NCBI GenBank assembly: GCA_039191215.1
Contig: JBCCXT010000072.1
Span: forward strand, 1 to 15,324
Source of the DNA: HKCCE3408 sp039191215
GTDB lineage: Bacteria > Pseudomonadota > Alphaproteobacteria > Rhodobacterales > Rhodobacteraceae
Direction: 5' to 3'
Length of the DNA: 15,324 nt
Shown here: positions 1 to 6,397 of the stretch, piece by piece
Position numbering within the stretch: the first letter of the stretch is position 1
Layout of the letters: every line of letters begins with the position of its first letter
The notes under the pieces: generated by a model
Databases searched by the model: none
What the model was told of the DNA's origin: nothing
The model's input: only the letters and a program-made list of their open reading frames with translations
Position numbers and translations under genes: made by a program

Positions 1-981
1 ATTGCCAGCGGGTCGGAGCCGTCGAGCCTGCCGGGCGTGGAGATCGATGAAAAGATTGTGGTGACCTCGACCGGCGCGTTGGAGCTTGCCAAACCGCCCA
101 AACGGATGGTCGTGATCGGCGGCGGGGTGATCGGACTAGAGCTCGGCTCGGTCTATGCCCGCCTTGGTGCAGAGGTGGAAGTGATTGAGTTCTTGGATGA
201 AATCACCCCAGGTATGGATGCCGAGGTGGCAAAGAACTTCCGCAAGATTCTGACCAAACAGGGCATGAAATTCACGCTCGGCGCGGCGGTCCAAGGCGTG
301 GCGGCAACGAAGACCAAGGCCAAGGTGACCTATAAGCTGCGCAAAGATGGCAGCGAGCATATTGCCGATGCCGATGCCGTTTTGGTGTCGACGGGGCGGC
401 GGCCCTACACCGACGGGCTTGGTCTAGAGGCGCTCGGCGTGGAGATGACCGAGCGCGGCCAGGTCAAAACCAACGCGCATTGGACGACCAATGTTGCGGG
501 CATCTATGCCATCGGCGACGCGATCGCGGGGCCCATGCTGGCGCATAAAGCCGAAGATGAGGGCATGGCCGTGGCCGAAGTGGTCGCCGGCAAGCACGGC
601 CACGTGAACTACGGTGTTATCCCGGGTGTGATCTACACACATCCAGAGGTTGCCAATGTCGGTGAGACCGAAGAAACCTTGAAAGATCAGGGGCGTGCCT
701 ATAAGGTCGGCAAGTTTTCGTTTATGGGCAATGGGCGTGCCAAGGCAAATTTTGCAGCCGATGGGTTTGTGAAAATTTTGGCCGACAAAGAGACCGATCG
801 CATTCTCGGCGCCCATATCATCGGGCCGATGGCGGGCGATCTGATCCATGAGATTTGTGTGGCGATGGAGTTTGGCGCGGCCGCCCAGGATGTCGCCCTG
901 ACCTGCCACGCCCATCCGACCTATTCCGAGGCGGTGCGCGAAGCGGCGCTGGCCTGTGGTGATGGACCGATCCATAGCTAA
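1..981 (+). CDS. lpdA: Dihydrolipoamide dehydrogenase (E3), N-terminus cut by window edge
   Basis: Flavoprotein that reoxidises dihydrolipoyl groups with NAD+ as the E3 subunit of 2-oxoacid dehydrogenase complexes (pyruvate, 2-oxoglutarate) or the glycine cleavage system, in the cytoplasm. The frame is open from base 1 (beginning IASGSEPSSLPG), so 326 residues are visible of the usual ~465. The lost part holds the first FAD-binding glycine loop and the redox-active cysteine pair. Still visible are the NAD-binding loop VVIGGGVIGLELGS, the second FAD contact (GIYAIGDAI), and the dimerisation domain with the catalytic HAHPTYSEA motif (His, then Glu) near the end. It terminates with TAA at 979-981. 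A GTG at 37 is an internal codon, not the start. The sequence does not show which complex it serves; an upstream sucAB or pdh operon would be expected outside the window. Family assignment is very secure. Confidence 0.96.
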   Translation: MASGSEPSSLPGVEIDEKIVVTSTGALELAKPPKRMVVIGGGVIGLELGSVYARLGAEVEVIEFLDEITPGMDAEVAKNFRKILTKQGMKFTLGAAVQGVAATKTKAKVTYKLRKDGSEHIADADAVLVSTGRRPYTDGLGLEALGVEMTERGQVKTNAHWTTNVAGIYAIGDAIAGPMLAHKAEDEGMAVAEVVAGKHGHVNYGVIPGVIYTHPEVANVGETEETLKDQGRAYKVGKFSFMGNGRAKANFAADGFVKILADKETDRILGAHIIGPMAGDLIHEICVAMEFGAAAQDVALTCHAHPTYSEAVREAALACGDGPIHS

Positions 982-1297
982 GGCGCGCGTTATCCGGGCC
1001 TGGACGGCAAGCTACGACCCCGCCTTGTCTGTGCGCGCAGGCGATATCGTTGAGATCGGCGCCGAAGACGAAACCTGGCCCGGATTTTTTTGGTGCACGA
1101 ACAAGGGCGGGCTGAGTGGATGGCTGCCTGGCCATGTCTTGGACGGCAGCCGTGTGCTTGCTGATTTTGATACGAGAGAGCTGAGCGTTGCTGTCGGCGC
1201 GTTGGTCGAGACGTTGGAGACCTGTTTAGGCTGGTCGCGCGTGCGCGGCTCGGATGGGCGCGAAGGCTGGGTGCCATCCGACCATCTGGCACTTTAG
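962..1297 (+). CDS. Small tandem-SH3 domain protein
   Basis: A 111-residue protein made almost wholly of two SH3-like repeats, roughly residues 8-60 and 64-110. Both follow the pattern 'D..xLSV..G..VE', then an aromatic/Trp strand, then 'G..GW(L/V)P...L' (GGLSGWLPGHVL and DGREGWVPSDHL). No signal peptide or membrane segment is visible, so a cytoplasmic, probably peptide- or protein-binding role is likely; no catalytic residues are seen. The ATG at 962 lies within the last codons of lpdA (20 bp overlap), suggesting translational coupling. GTG codons at 956 and 959 are alternative starts, and no strong ribosome binding site distinguishes them. Small SH3 proteins of this type occur in Rhodobacterales annotated only as 'SH3 domain-containing'. 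The function is unknown, but the position right behind lpdA makes co-expression with central metabolism likely (inference). Confidence 0.8.
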   Translation: MDRSIAKARVIRAWTASYDPALSVRAGDIVEIGAEDETWPGFFWCTNKGGLSGWLPGHVLDGSRVLADFDTRELSVAVGALVETLETCLGWSRVRGSDGREGWVPSDHLAL

Positions 1298-1480
1298 TCG
1301 CACAAAGATGTTGAAGCTTAGCGCCTTGTCGGTCTGCAAGGCCAGCAAAGCCAGAAAGGTACCTGACGCAACACCCGATCGGCAAAAGAAGGCGCGGTGG
1401 CGCTTTACGAAGTCTCTAGGAATTTGTGCTTTTCACAGCGCCATGGTGTGCGGCACGTCTCTGCCGCCCGCCCAAGACTT

Positions 1481-1484
1481 GGAG
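1481..1484 (+). promoter_or_regulatory. Ribosome binding site fixing the GGDEF/EAL start
   Basis: GGAG ends 6 nt before the ATG at 1491 (ggagctgaagATG). The same frame stays open back to about 1254, inside the SH3 gene, but no comparable site precedes the earlier ATG codons. The translated upstream stretch also looks unlike a domain or a signal peptide. This supports starting the protein at 1491. Confidence 0.7.
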
Positions 1485-1490
1485 CTGAAG

Positions 1491-3677
1491 ATGACCGTGC
1501 CGACTGATTTCGAATTCCAAGACAGGGAGGCCCATTTCCAAACCGCGACCGAGGCAGCAAACGTCGCACTTTGGAGCATTGTGCCTGAAACCGGTGAGAC
1601 GTGGTTTTCCAATACCTGGTACACCCTGTTGGGCTATCAACCCGGTGAATTTGCTCCGTCCTTTGATCAGTTTATGGAGTTGATGCACGACGAAGACCGT
1701 AAACTCACCATGGTTGCATTCAAAAATCTTGTTGAGGAACGCACGCCGATTTACGCCGCCGATTTTCGGCTGCGCGACCGGCACGGTGAATGGCGCTGGA
1801 TTGGTGCGACCGGCGCCAAAGTCGTCCGCGGGCCGGGGCGGCCAGACATCGTCTATGGCATCCAAATGGACATTACTGCGCGCAAGGAAACCGAGGCAGA
1901 ACTTGCGCAGACGGCTTTGACCGCGGAAGAACATCGCCAGCGGCTTGCTCGATTGGCCGAAAACTCGCCCGCCGCACTTTTTGAGTTCCGCATTGATGCC
2001 GATGGTGTGGTGACCATGCCTTACATTACGGCTCCGGTTCACGAGCTACTCGGCGTCAACGTGCAGGATATCTGGGAGGATGGGCTCAACGCGTTTTCCA
2101 ATATTTTCGAAGAAGACGTGAAGGAAATGGGCCGGTTGATCGAGCAGTCTCGCGTTGGTTTGACACCGTTTCGGATGCGCTATCGGGTGAAACGGCCCGA
2201 CACGCAGATGGGGTTCATCTGGGCCCAAGCCAATTCCGTACCGCATCGGGAGGCTGATGGTTCCACCATTTGGTTCGGGTCAGTCTTCGATGTCACGCTG
2301 GAGGTTGAGCGCGAGGCCATGTTGGCCGAGGCACGTGACGCCATGCGCCATTTGGCCCTTCATGATGGCCTGACCGGGCTGCCAAACCGCCGCCGCTTCG
2401 ATGACATCCTCAAAGAACGTGCCAAAATCCCCGCCAAGCAAGGACCCTCGGCGGTGTTGATCCGCATCGACCTTGACCGCTTCAAATATGTCAATGACAC
2501 GCTGGGCCATCCGGCGGGCGATGCGGTGCTGGCCCATGTTGCAGGGATTTTGCAGGATGTGGTCGCTAATGAGGGCTTGGCCTGCCGGGTCGGTGGCGAT
2601 GAATTTTGCATATTGATGACGGTCGGAAAGACCGTCGACGATGCCAAGGATCTGGTCGCGACGATACAGGAGCTTTTGGAGATTCCGTTTGTATTTGACG
2701 GAAAAGTCTGTCGCTACGGCGCGAGTTTCGGCATCGCCTCGTCTGAGCAGGGCAATATCGGCAATGGCGATCTGATGTCTTTTGCGGATGCCGCGCTTTA
2801 CGAGGCGAAGGCTGCGGGACGCGGCCGTTTGGCGATTTTCAGCAAAGATCTGCACGACGAAATTCTGGAAAGCCGTCGCCTTGCCGCCAGTATCGAGAAC
2901 GCGCTGGAGAACGGCGAATTCGAGCCTTACTTTCAGCCGCAGATTTGCGCCCGAACCGGCGCGCTGATCGGCGCAGAAGTGTTGGCACGGTGGAATACTG
3001 CAAGCGGCCAGGTGATCTTGCCCGAAAAGTTCATGCCTGTGGCCGAACAAATTCGCGCCGTGCCCTTGATTGACAAAATGATGGTCGAAAAAGCGGTTGA
3101 GGTCGTCGAAGACTGGCACGCGCAAGGCTTCATGCTGCCCAAATTATCCTTCAACGTCTCGGCCGGGCGGCTACGCGAACACGCCATCGTTTCAAACGTG
3201 CGCATCCTGCAAGAACGCGGTGTCACAGTTGCGTTTGAGCTTTTGGAATCCATTCTGCTTGAAGAAGAAGACGGCGTTTTGCGGCACAATCTCGACCGCG
3301 CGCGCGACGCAGGCATCCAGCTTGAGGTCGATGATTTTGGCACCGGCCATGCCTCTATTCTGGGGCTTTTGCAGGTGGGCCCGGAGGTTTTGAAGATCGA
3401 CCGCCGCTTAACAGCGCATGTCGTTGAATCGGACCAGTCGAGCGAGCTTGTTGCCTCCATCCTTGGCATCGCCAGGTCTTTGGGAATCCAAACGACTGCC
3501 GAAGGGGTTGAGACCGAAGAACAGGCCAAGAAATTGCGTGACTTGGGGTGCAATGTCTTTCAAGGCTACCTTTATGCACGCCCTCTGAGTGGCGTTGCCT
3601 TGCGGCAATGGGCGCACGAGAACGGATTTGTGCCAGAAATTCCCCAGCAAACTGCCCGCCCCAATCTCTCGGCCTAG
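1491..3677 (+). CDS. PAS-PAS-GGDEF-EAL cyclic-di-GMP signalling protein
   Basis: A 728-residue cytoplasmic sensor-effector for cyclic-di-GMP turnover. A PAS domain of PAS_3 type covers about residues 18-132 (ends DITARKETE), and a second PAS-like region about 150-272. The GGDEF domain (about 287-450) has an intact GGDEF at 368-372 and LDRFKYVNDTLGH substrate-binding residues, but no RxxD inhibitory site just upstream (residues 359-362 are ANEG). The EAL domain (about 460-715) reads EVL at 496-498 in place of EAL. It keeps the usual metal/catalytic positions: E496, N555, E583, the DDFGTG motif with D614-D615, K635, E671 in AEGVET, and Q691. Both halves therefore look potentially active, with phosphodiesterase well supported. 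There is no transmembrane segment, so the signal is probably intracellular (redox, light or a ligand through PAS). It sits 193 bp after the SH3 gene and is probably a separate transcription unit. Domain calls are secure; net activity is not known. Confidence 0.92.
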   Translation: MTVPTDFEFQDREAHFQTATEAANVALWSIVPETGETWFSNTWYTLLGYQPGEFAPSFDQFMELMHDEDRKLTMVAFKNLVEERTPIYAADFRLRDRHGEWRWIGATGAKVVRGPGRPDIVYGIQMDITARKETEAELAQTALTAEEHRQRLARLAENSPAALFEFRIDADGVVTMPYITAPVHELLGVNVQDIWEDGLNAFSNIFEEDVKEMGRLIEQSRVGLTPFRMRYRVKRPDTQMGFIWAQANSVPHREADGSTIWFGSVFDVTLEVEREAMLAEARDAMRHLALHDGLTGLPNRRRFDDILKERAKIPAKQGPSAVLIRIDLDRFKYVNDTLGHPAGDAVLAHVAGILQDVVANEGLACRVGGDEFCILMTVGKTVDDAKDLVATIQELLEIPFVFDGKVCRYGASFGIASSEQGNIGNGDLMSFADAALYEAKAAGRGRLAIFSKDLHDEILESRRLAASIENALENGEFEPYFQPQICARTGALIGAEVLARWNTASGQVILPEKFMPVAEQIRAVPLIDKMMVEKAVEVVEDWHAQGFMLPKLSFNVSAGRLREHAIVSNVRILQERGVTVAFELLESILLEEEDGVLRHNLDRARDAGIQLEVDDFGTGHASILGLLQVGPEVLKIDRRLTAHVVESDQSSELVASILGIARSLGIQTTAEGVETEEQAKKLRDLGCNVFQGYLYARPLSGVALRQWAHENGFVPEIPQQTARPNLSA

Positions 3678-3719
3678 TCACACGCGCTCAAAACGCCACA
3701 CACCGCCAAGCATTAGGCC

Positions 3720-3864
3720 GGTTCACAAAGGCCGGACTGCCCGAAACCACGGCATTCACAGTGCGCAGGCCTTCGGCTCGGCGCACGGGTTGCAGTCCTG
3801 TGCACCCAGCGTGATCATGCGGGTGGCGGTGCAATTCAGGACCGCGGCTGATGGTTCACAAAGG
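3720..3864 (+). repeat. 12-bp direct repeat flanking the doeA-like leader
   Basis: GGTTCACAAAGG occurs at 3720-3731 and again at 3853-3864, 133 bp apart, in the 195-bp gap before the M24 hydrolase gene. The second copy contains the start of the AAGGAG ribosome binding site. Between them, at 3783-3803, is a weak 7-bp hairpin (GCACGGG/CCTGTGC with one G-T pair, 7-nt loop). The duplication may be chance or a small local duplication; no coding sequence is recognised in the gap. Confidence 0.4.
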
Positions 3865-3866
3865 AG
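3861..3866 (+). promoter_or_regulatory. Strong ribosome binding site supporting a TTG start
   Basis: AAGGAG is followed by a 6-nt spacer and TTG at 3873. No ATG or GTG in this frame lies at a workable distance. The residues encoded directly after the TTG (PFSLAEYLRRLQ) match the N-terminal region expected for ectoine hydrolases. The rare TTG start is therefore well supported and may hold expression down. Confidence 0.75.
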
Positions 3867-3872
3867 CCGCCT

Positions 3873-5057
3873 TTGACGAATGCCAACCCGCCTTTCAGCC
3901 TTGCCGAGTACCTGCGCCGATTGCAAGGAACGCGGGCAGCAATGACCGAAGCCGGCATCGATGCGCTTTTTGTCACCGACCCATCAAATCAGGCCTGGCT
4001 GACCGGCTATGACGGATGGTCCTTTTATGTCCACCAAGGCGTGATCGTGCCTCAAGAAGGCCAGCCAATTTGGTGGGGTCGGCACATGGACATGTTAGGT
4101 GGGCGCCGGACCTGTTGGATGGAAGACGAAAACATCTTGGGCTATGGCGACCACTACGTTCAATCGATCGAAATTCACCCGATGCAGGACCTCGCAGCGC
4201 GGCTTTCAGAACGCGGTCTGGGTCGCTTGCGTCTGGGCGTTGAGATGGAGAATTACTATTACACTGCGAAAGCGCATGCGGTGCTTGACGCAGCACTGCC
4301 CGAGGCCGAATTGGTCGACGCAACTGCCCTGGTCAACTGGCAGCGTCTGGTCAAATCCGACCAAGAAATTGAGTTCATCCAAAAAGCCGCGCGTATCTCC
4401 GAGCGTGTGGTCCAGACGGCAATTGATCGGGCAGCGCCAGGGGTGCGCAAAAACGATCTTGTCGCCGATATCGTGCATGCGGGCATTACCGGTATCGGCG
4501 ATGATTGGGGCGACTATCCAGCCATTGTGCCGTTGACACCTTCCGGCCTTGACGCGACCGCAGCCCACCTTACCTGGAACGGCGCACCGATGCGGGCAGG
4601 TGAGGCCACTTTTTTTGAGCTTTCGGGCTGCTACCGACGCTTCCATGCCCCGCTTTGCCGCACCGTGTATTTGGGAAAGCCATCGGATGAAATGCGCCGG
4701 GCAGAAGCAGCCCAGATCGAAGGCATCGCTGCGGGGTTGGAAGCCGCAAGGCCCGGCAACAGGACCTGCGACATCGCGGCCGCCTTCATGAGCGTTCTGG
4801 CAAGATTCGGGATCGAACGGTCGGGGCGGATGGGCTATTCCGTGGGGCTCAGCTATCCGCCCGATTGGGGGGAGCGGACCGCCTCAATCCGCCTGGAGGA
4901 TACCACCGAATTGCACCCCGGCATGGTGTTCCATTTCATGCCCGCACTTTGGATGGATACTTGGGGGCTAGAGACCACTGAGACCATCCTGATCGGTGCG
5001 GATGGACCCGCCACAGCGCTGTGCAACATCGAACGCAAACTTTTTATAAAAGATTAG
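3873..5057 (+). CDS. doeA: DoeA/EutD-like ectoine hydrolase (M24 creatinase-type fold)
   Basis: A 394-residue M24 'pita-bread' protein, close to the ~399 residues of ectoine hydrolase. DoeA/EutD opens the pyrimidine ring of ectoine to N-acetyl-L-2,4-diaminobutyrate in the cytoplasm. Stretches I recognise as characteristic of DoeA are TDPSNQAWLTGYDGWSFYVH (35-54), GDHYVQS (92-98), DATALVNWQR (149-158), GDYPAIVPLTPSG (213-225), AHLTW (231-235), FFELSGCYRRFH (247-258) and YSVGLSYPPDWGER (322-335). Near the C-terminus, HPGMVFHFMPALW and WGLETTE fit as well. The N-terminal creatinase domain is about 1-160 and the catalytic domain about 165-390. The gene starts with TTG and is followed after 3 bp by a deacetylase, which fits the next pathway step. 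No doeB/eutE, ectoine transporter or EnuR regulator is visible, so the substrate could also be a related cyclic amidine. Family placement is strong; exact substrate moderate. Confidence 0.82.
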   Translation: MTNANPPFSLAEYLRRLQGTRAAMTEAGIDALFVTDPSNQAWLTGYDGWSFYVHQGVIVPQEGQPIWWGRHMDMLGGRRTCWMEDENILGYGDHYVQSIEIHPMQDLAARLSERGLGRLRLGVEMENYYYTAKAHAVLDAALPEAELVDATALVNWQRLVKSDQEIEFIQKAARISERVVQTAIDRAAPGVRKNDLVADIVHAGITGIGDDWGDYPAIVPLTPSGLDATAAHLTWNGAPMRAGEATFFELSGCYRRFHAPLCRTVYLGKPSDEMRRAEAAQIEGIAAGLEAARPGNRTCDIAAAFMSVLARFGIERSGRMGYSVGLSYPPDWGERTASIRLEDTTELHPGMVFHFMPALWMDTWGLETTETILIGADGPATALCNIERKLFIKD

Positions 5058-5060
5058 GCC

Positions 5061-6215
5061 ATGCTGGAAGAAACCAAACGCATACTGGCTGATCTGATCG
5101 CCTTTCCAACCGTTTCTGCCGACAGCAACCTGGCCATGATCGACTATCTTGCCGACCGGCTTGATGCGTGCGGCGCTCGTGTCGATATCCTGAGCGATGA
5201 AAGCGGCCGAAAGGCGAATCTTTTTGCAACATTCGGCCCGCAAAGCGATGGTGGGATCGTCCTTTCGGGTCACAGCGACGTTGTTCCGGTCACAGGCCAG
5301 GATTGGAACAGCGATCCCTTCCTAATGGAGCAACGCGGCGAGCGCCTTTTTGGGCGCGGCACTTGCGACATGAAGGGGTTTATCGCGGCGGTTCTCCAGA
5401 TGGCACCGCAACTCGCAAGCCAGGTGCGCGAACGGCCGCTGCATATCGCTATAACTTATGACGAAGAAACCGGCTGCATCGGTGCGGGAGAGCTGGCACA
5501 CGAATTGAAATCGCGGGGGGTCAAGCCAAGCGTCGCAATCATCGGAGAGCCGACGCAGATGCGCATCATTGAAGGTCATAAAGGGTGCTTTGAATATACG
5601 ACGCGATTTGAGGGTCTGGCCGGCCATGGCTCGATGCCAGACCACGGGGTGAACGCGGTTGAATACGCAGCCCTTTATATTGCTCGCTTGCTTCAGCTAC
5701 GCGCAGACCTGGCCAAAATGGCCCCGAGTGGGAGCCGTTTTGAGCCGCCTTGGACCGCCATCAATGTCGGGGCGATGCGAGGCGGATCGGTGCATAACGT
5801 CATTGCCGCCAAAGCCGACCTCTGTTGGGAAATGCGGCCCGTGCTGCCATCTGATGCTGATTTTGTGAAAGCTGCGATGCAAGCTTATTGCGATACCTTC
5901 CTTTTGCCTGCGATGCGCCGGGTTGAGCCGACAGCCGCCATTGAAACGGAGGTGATTGGCGAGGTGGCAGGCCTCATCCCCACGGACATCAACGAGGCGC
6001 GAGAGATATTGGCGGAATTGACCGGGGCTAACAGCGCGGAACTGGTGTCTTTCGGGACCGAAGCGGGGATATTCCAGTCGCTCGACATGGATGTGGTGGT
6101 TTGTGGACCTGGATCCATCGAACAGGCGCACAAAGCCGACGAATTCCTATCGCTTGACCAATTGTCCCAATGCCTGGCTATGCTGGAAAGACTTGGCCAC
6201 AAGTTGGCTGTCTGA
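5061..6215 (+). CDS. argE: M20 family N-acetyl-amino-acid deacetylase, ArgE (acetylornithine deacetylase) type
   Basis: A 384-residue zinc-dependent amidohydrolase, the normal size for ArgE, cytoplasmic. Metal and catalytic residues are all present: H71 and D73 in GHSDVVP, D103 in GTCDMKG, the catalytic/metal pair E135-E136 in DEETG, E163 in GEPT, and H357 near the C-terminus (EQAHKADEF). The lid/dimerisation domain spans about 175-290 and carries AGHGS with H189. ArgE removes acetate from N2-acetyl-L-ornithine. Here the gene starts 3 bp after the doeA-like stop, with only a weak ribosome binding site (TTAGG), so it is probably translationally coupled. That context suggests N-acetyl-L-2,4-diaminobutyrate, a shorter homologue of acetylornithine, as substrate, replacing the unrelated DoeB. 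This is inference; a role in arginine metabolism or another acylated amino acid remains possible. The family call is secure. Confidence 0.85.
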   Translation: MLEETKRILADLIAFPTVSADSNLAMIDYLADRLDACGARVDILSDESGRKANLFATFGPQSDGGIVLSGHSDVVPVTGQDWNSDPFLMEQRGERLFGRGTCDMKGFIAAVLQMAPQLASQVRERPLHIAITYDEETGCIGAGELAHELKSRGVKPSVAIIGEPTQMRIIEGHKGCFEYTTRFEGLAGHGSMPDHGVNAVEYAALYIARLLQLRADLAKMAPSGSRFEPPWTAINVGAMRGGSVHNVIAAKADLCWEMRPVLPSDADFVKAAMQAYCDTFLLPAMRRVEPTAAIETEVIGEVAGLIPTDINEAREILAELTGANSAELVSFGTEAGIFQSLDMDVVVCGPGSIEQAHKADEFLSLDQLSQCLAMLERLGHKLAV

Positions 6216-6338
6216 CCCGGCGGCAACTTATCGCATGTCCCGCGGTACAAGCCGCAAAGTGTTATAGTGGTCCAGAACAGGTCCGGTCGCTTGCTCGAAT
6301 TGGCCGTATGGAAATCAGCAGTCTTTGCATGTCGCACC

Positions 6339-6369
6339 AAAACGCGCCGGGTTGAACCGGCGCCCTTTT
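6339..6369. terminator. Bidirectional intrinsic terminator between convergent genes
   Basis: A 7-bp perfect GC stem, GCGCCGG (6344-6350) pairing with CCGGCGC (6357-6363), encloses a 6-nt loop. AAAA (6339-6342) lies before it and TTTT (6366-6369) after it, so it can work in both directions. It lies between the deacetylase stop (6215, plus) and the cpdB stop (6398, minus), exactly where a shared terminator is expected. The remaining ~120 bp after the deacetylase show no gene. Confidence 0.85.
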
Positions 6370-6397
6370 GAAATACGAAGTGGTGCTGCGCCGCGCT

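Noticed and set aside
1254..1490. N-terminal extension of the GGDEF/EAL protein back into the SH3 gene
   Set aside because: The frame is open but the added residues form no domain or signal peptide, and a good ribosome binding site sits right before ATG 1491.
2280..3125. Minus-strand open frame (281 codons) opposite the GGDEF/EAL gene
   Set aside because: It mirrors the coding frame of a clear GGDEF-EAL protein and has no recognisable motif or ribosome binding site.
3783..3803. Hairpin after the GGDEF/EAL gene as a terminator
   Set aside because: It has only a 7-bp stem with a G-T pair, a 7-nt loop and no following T-run.
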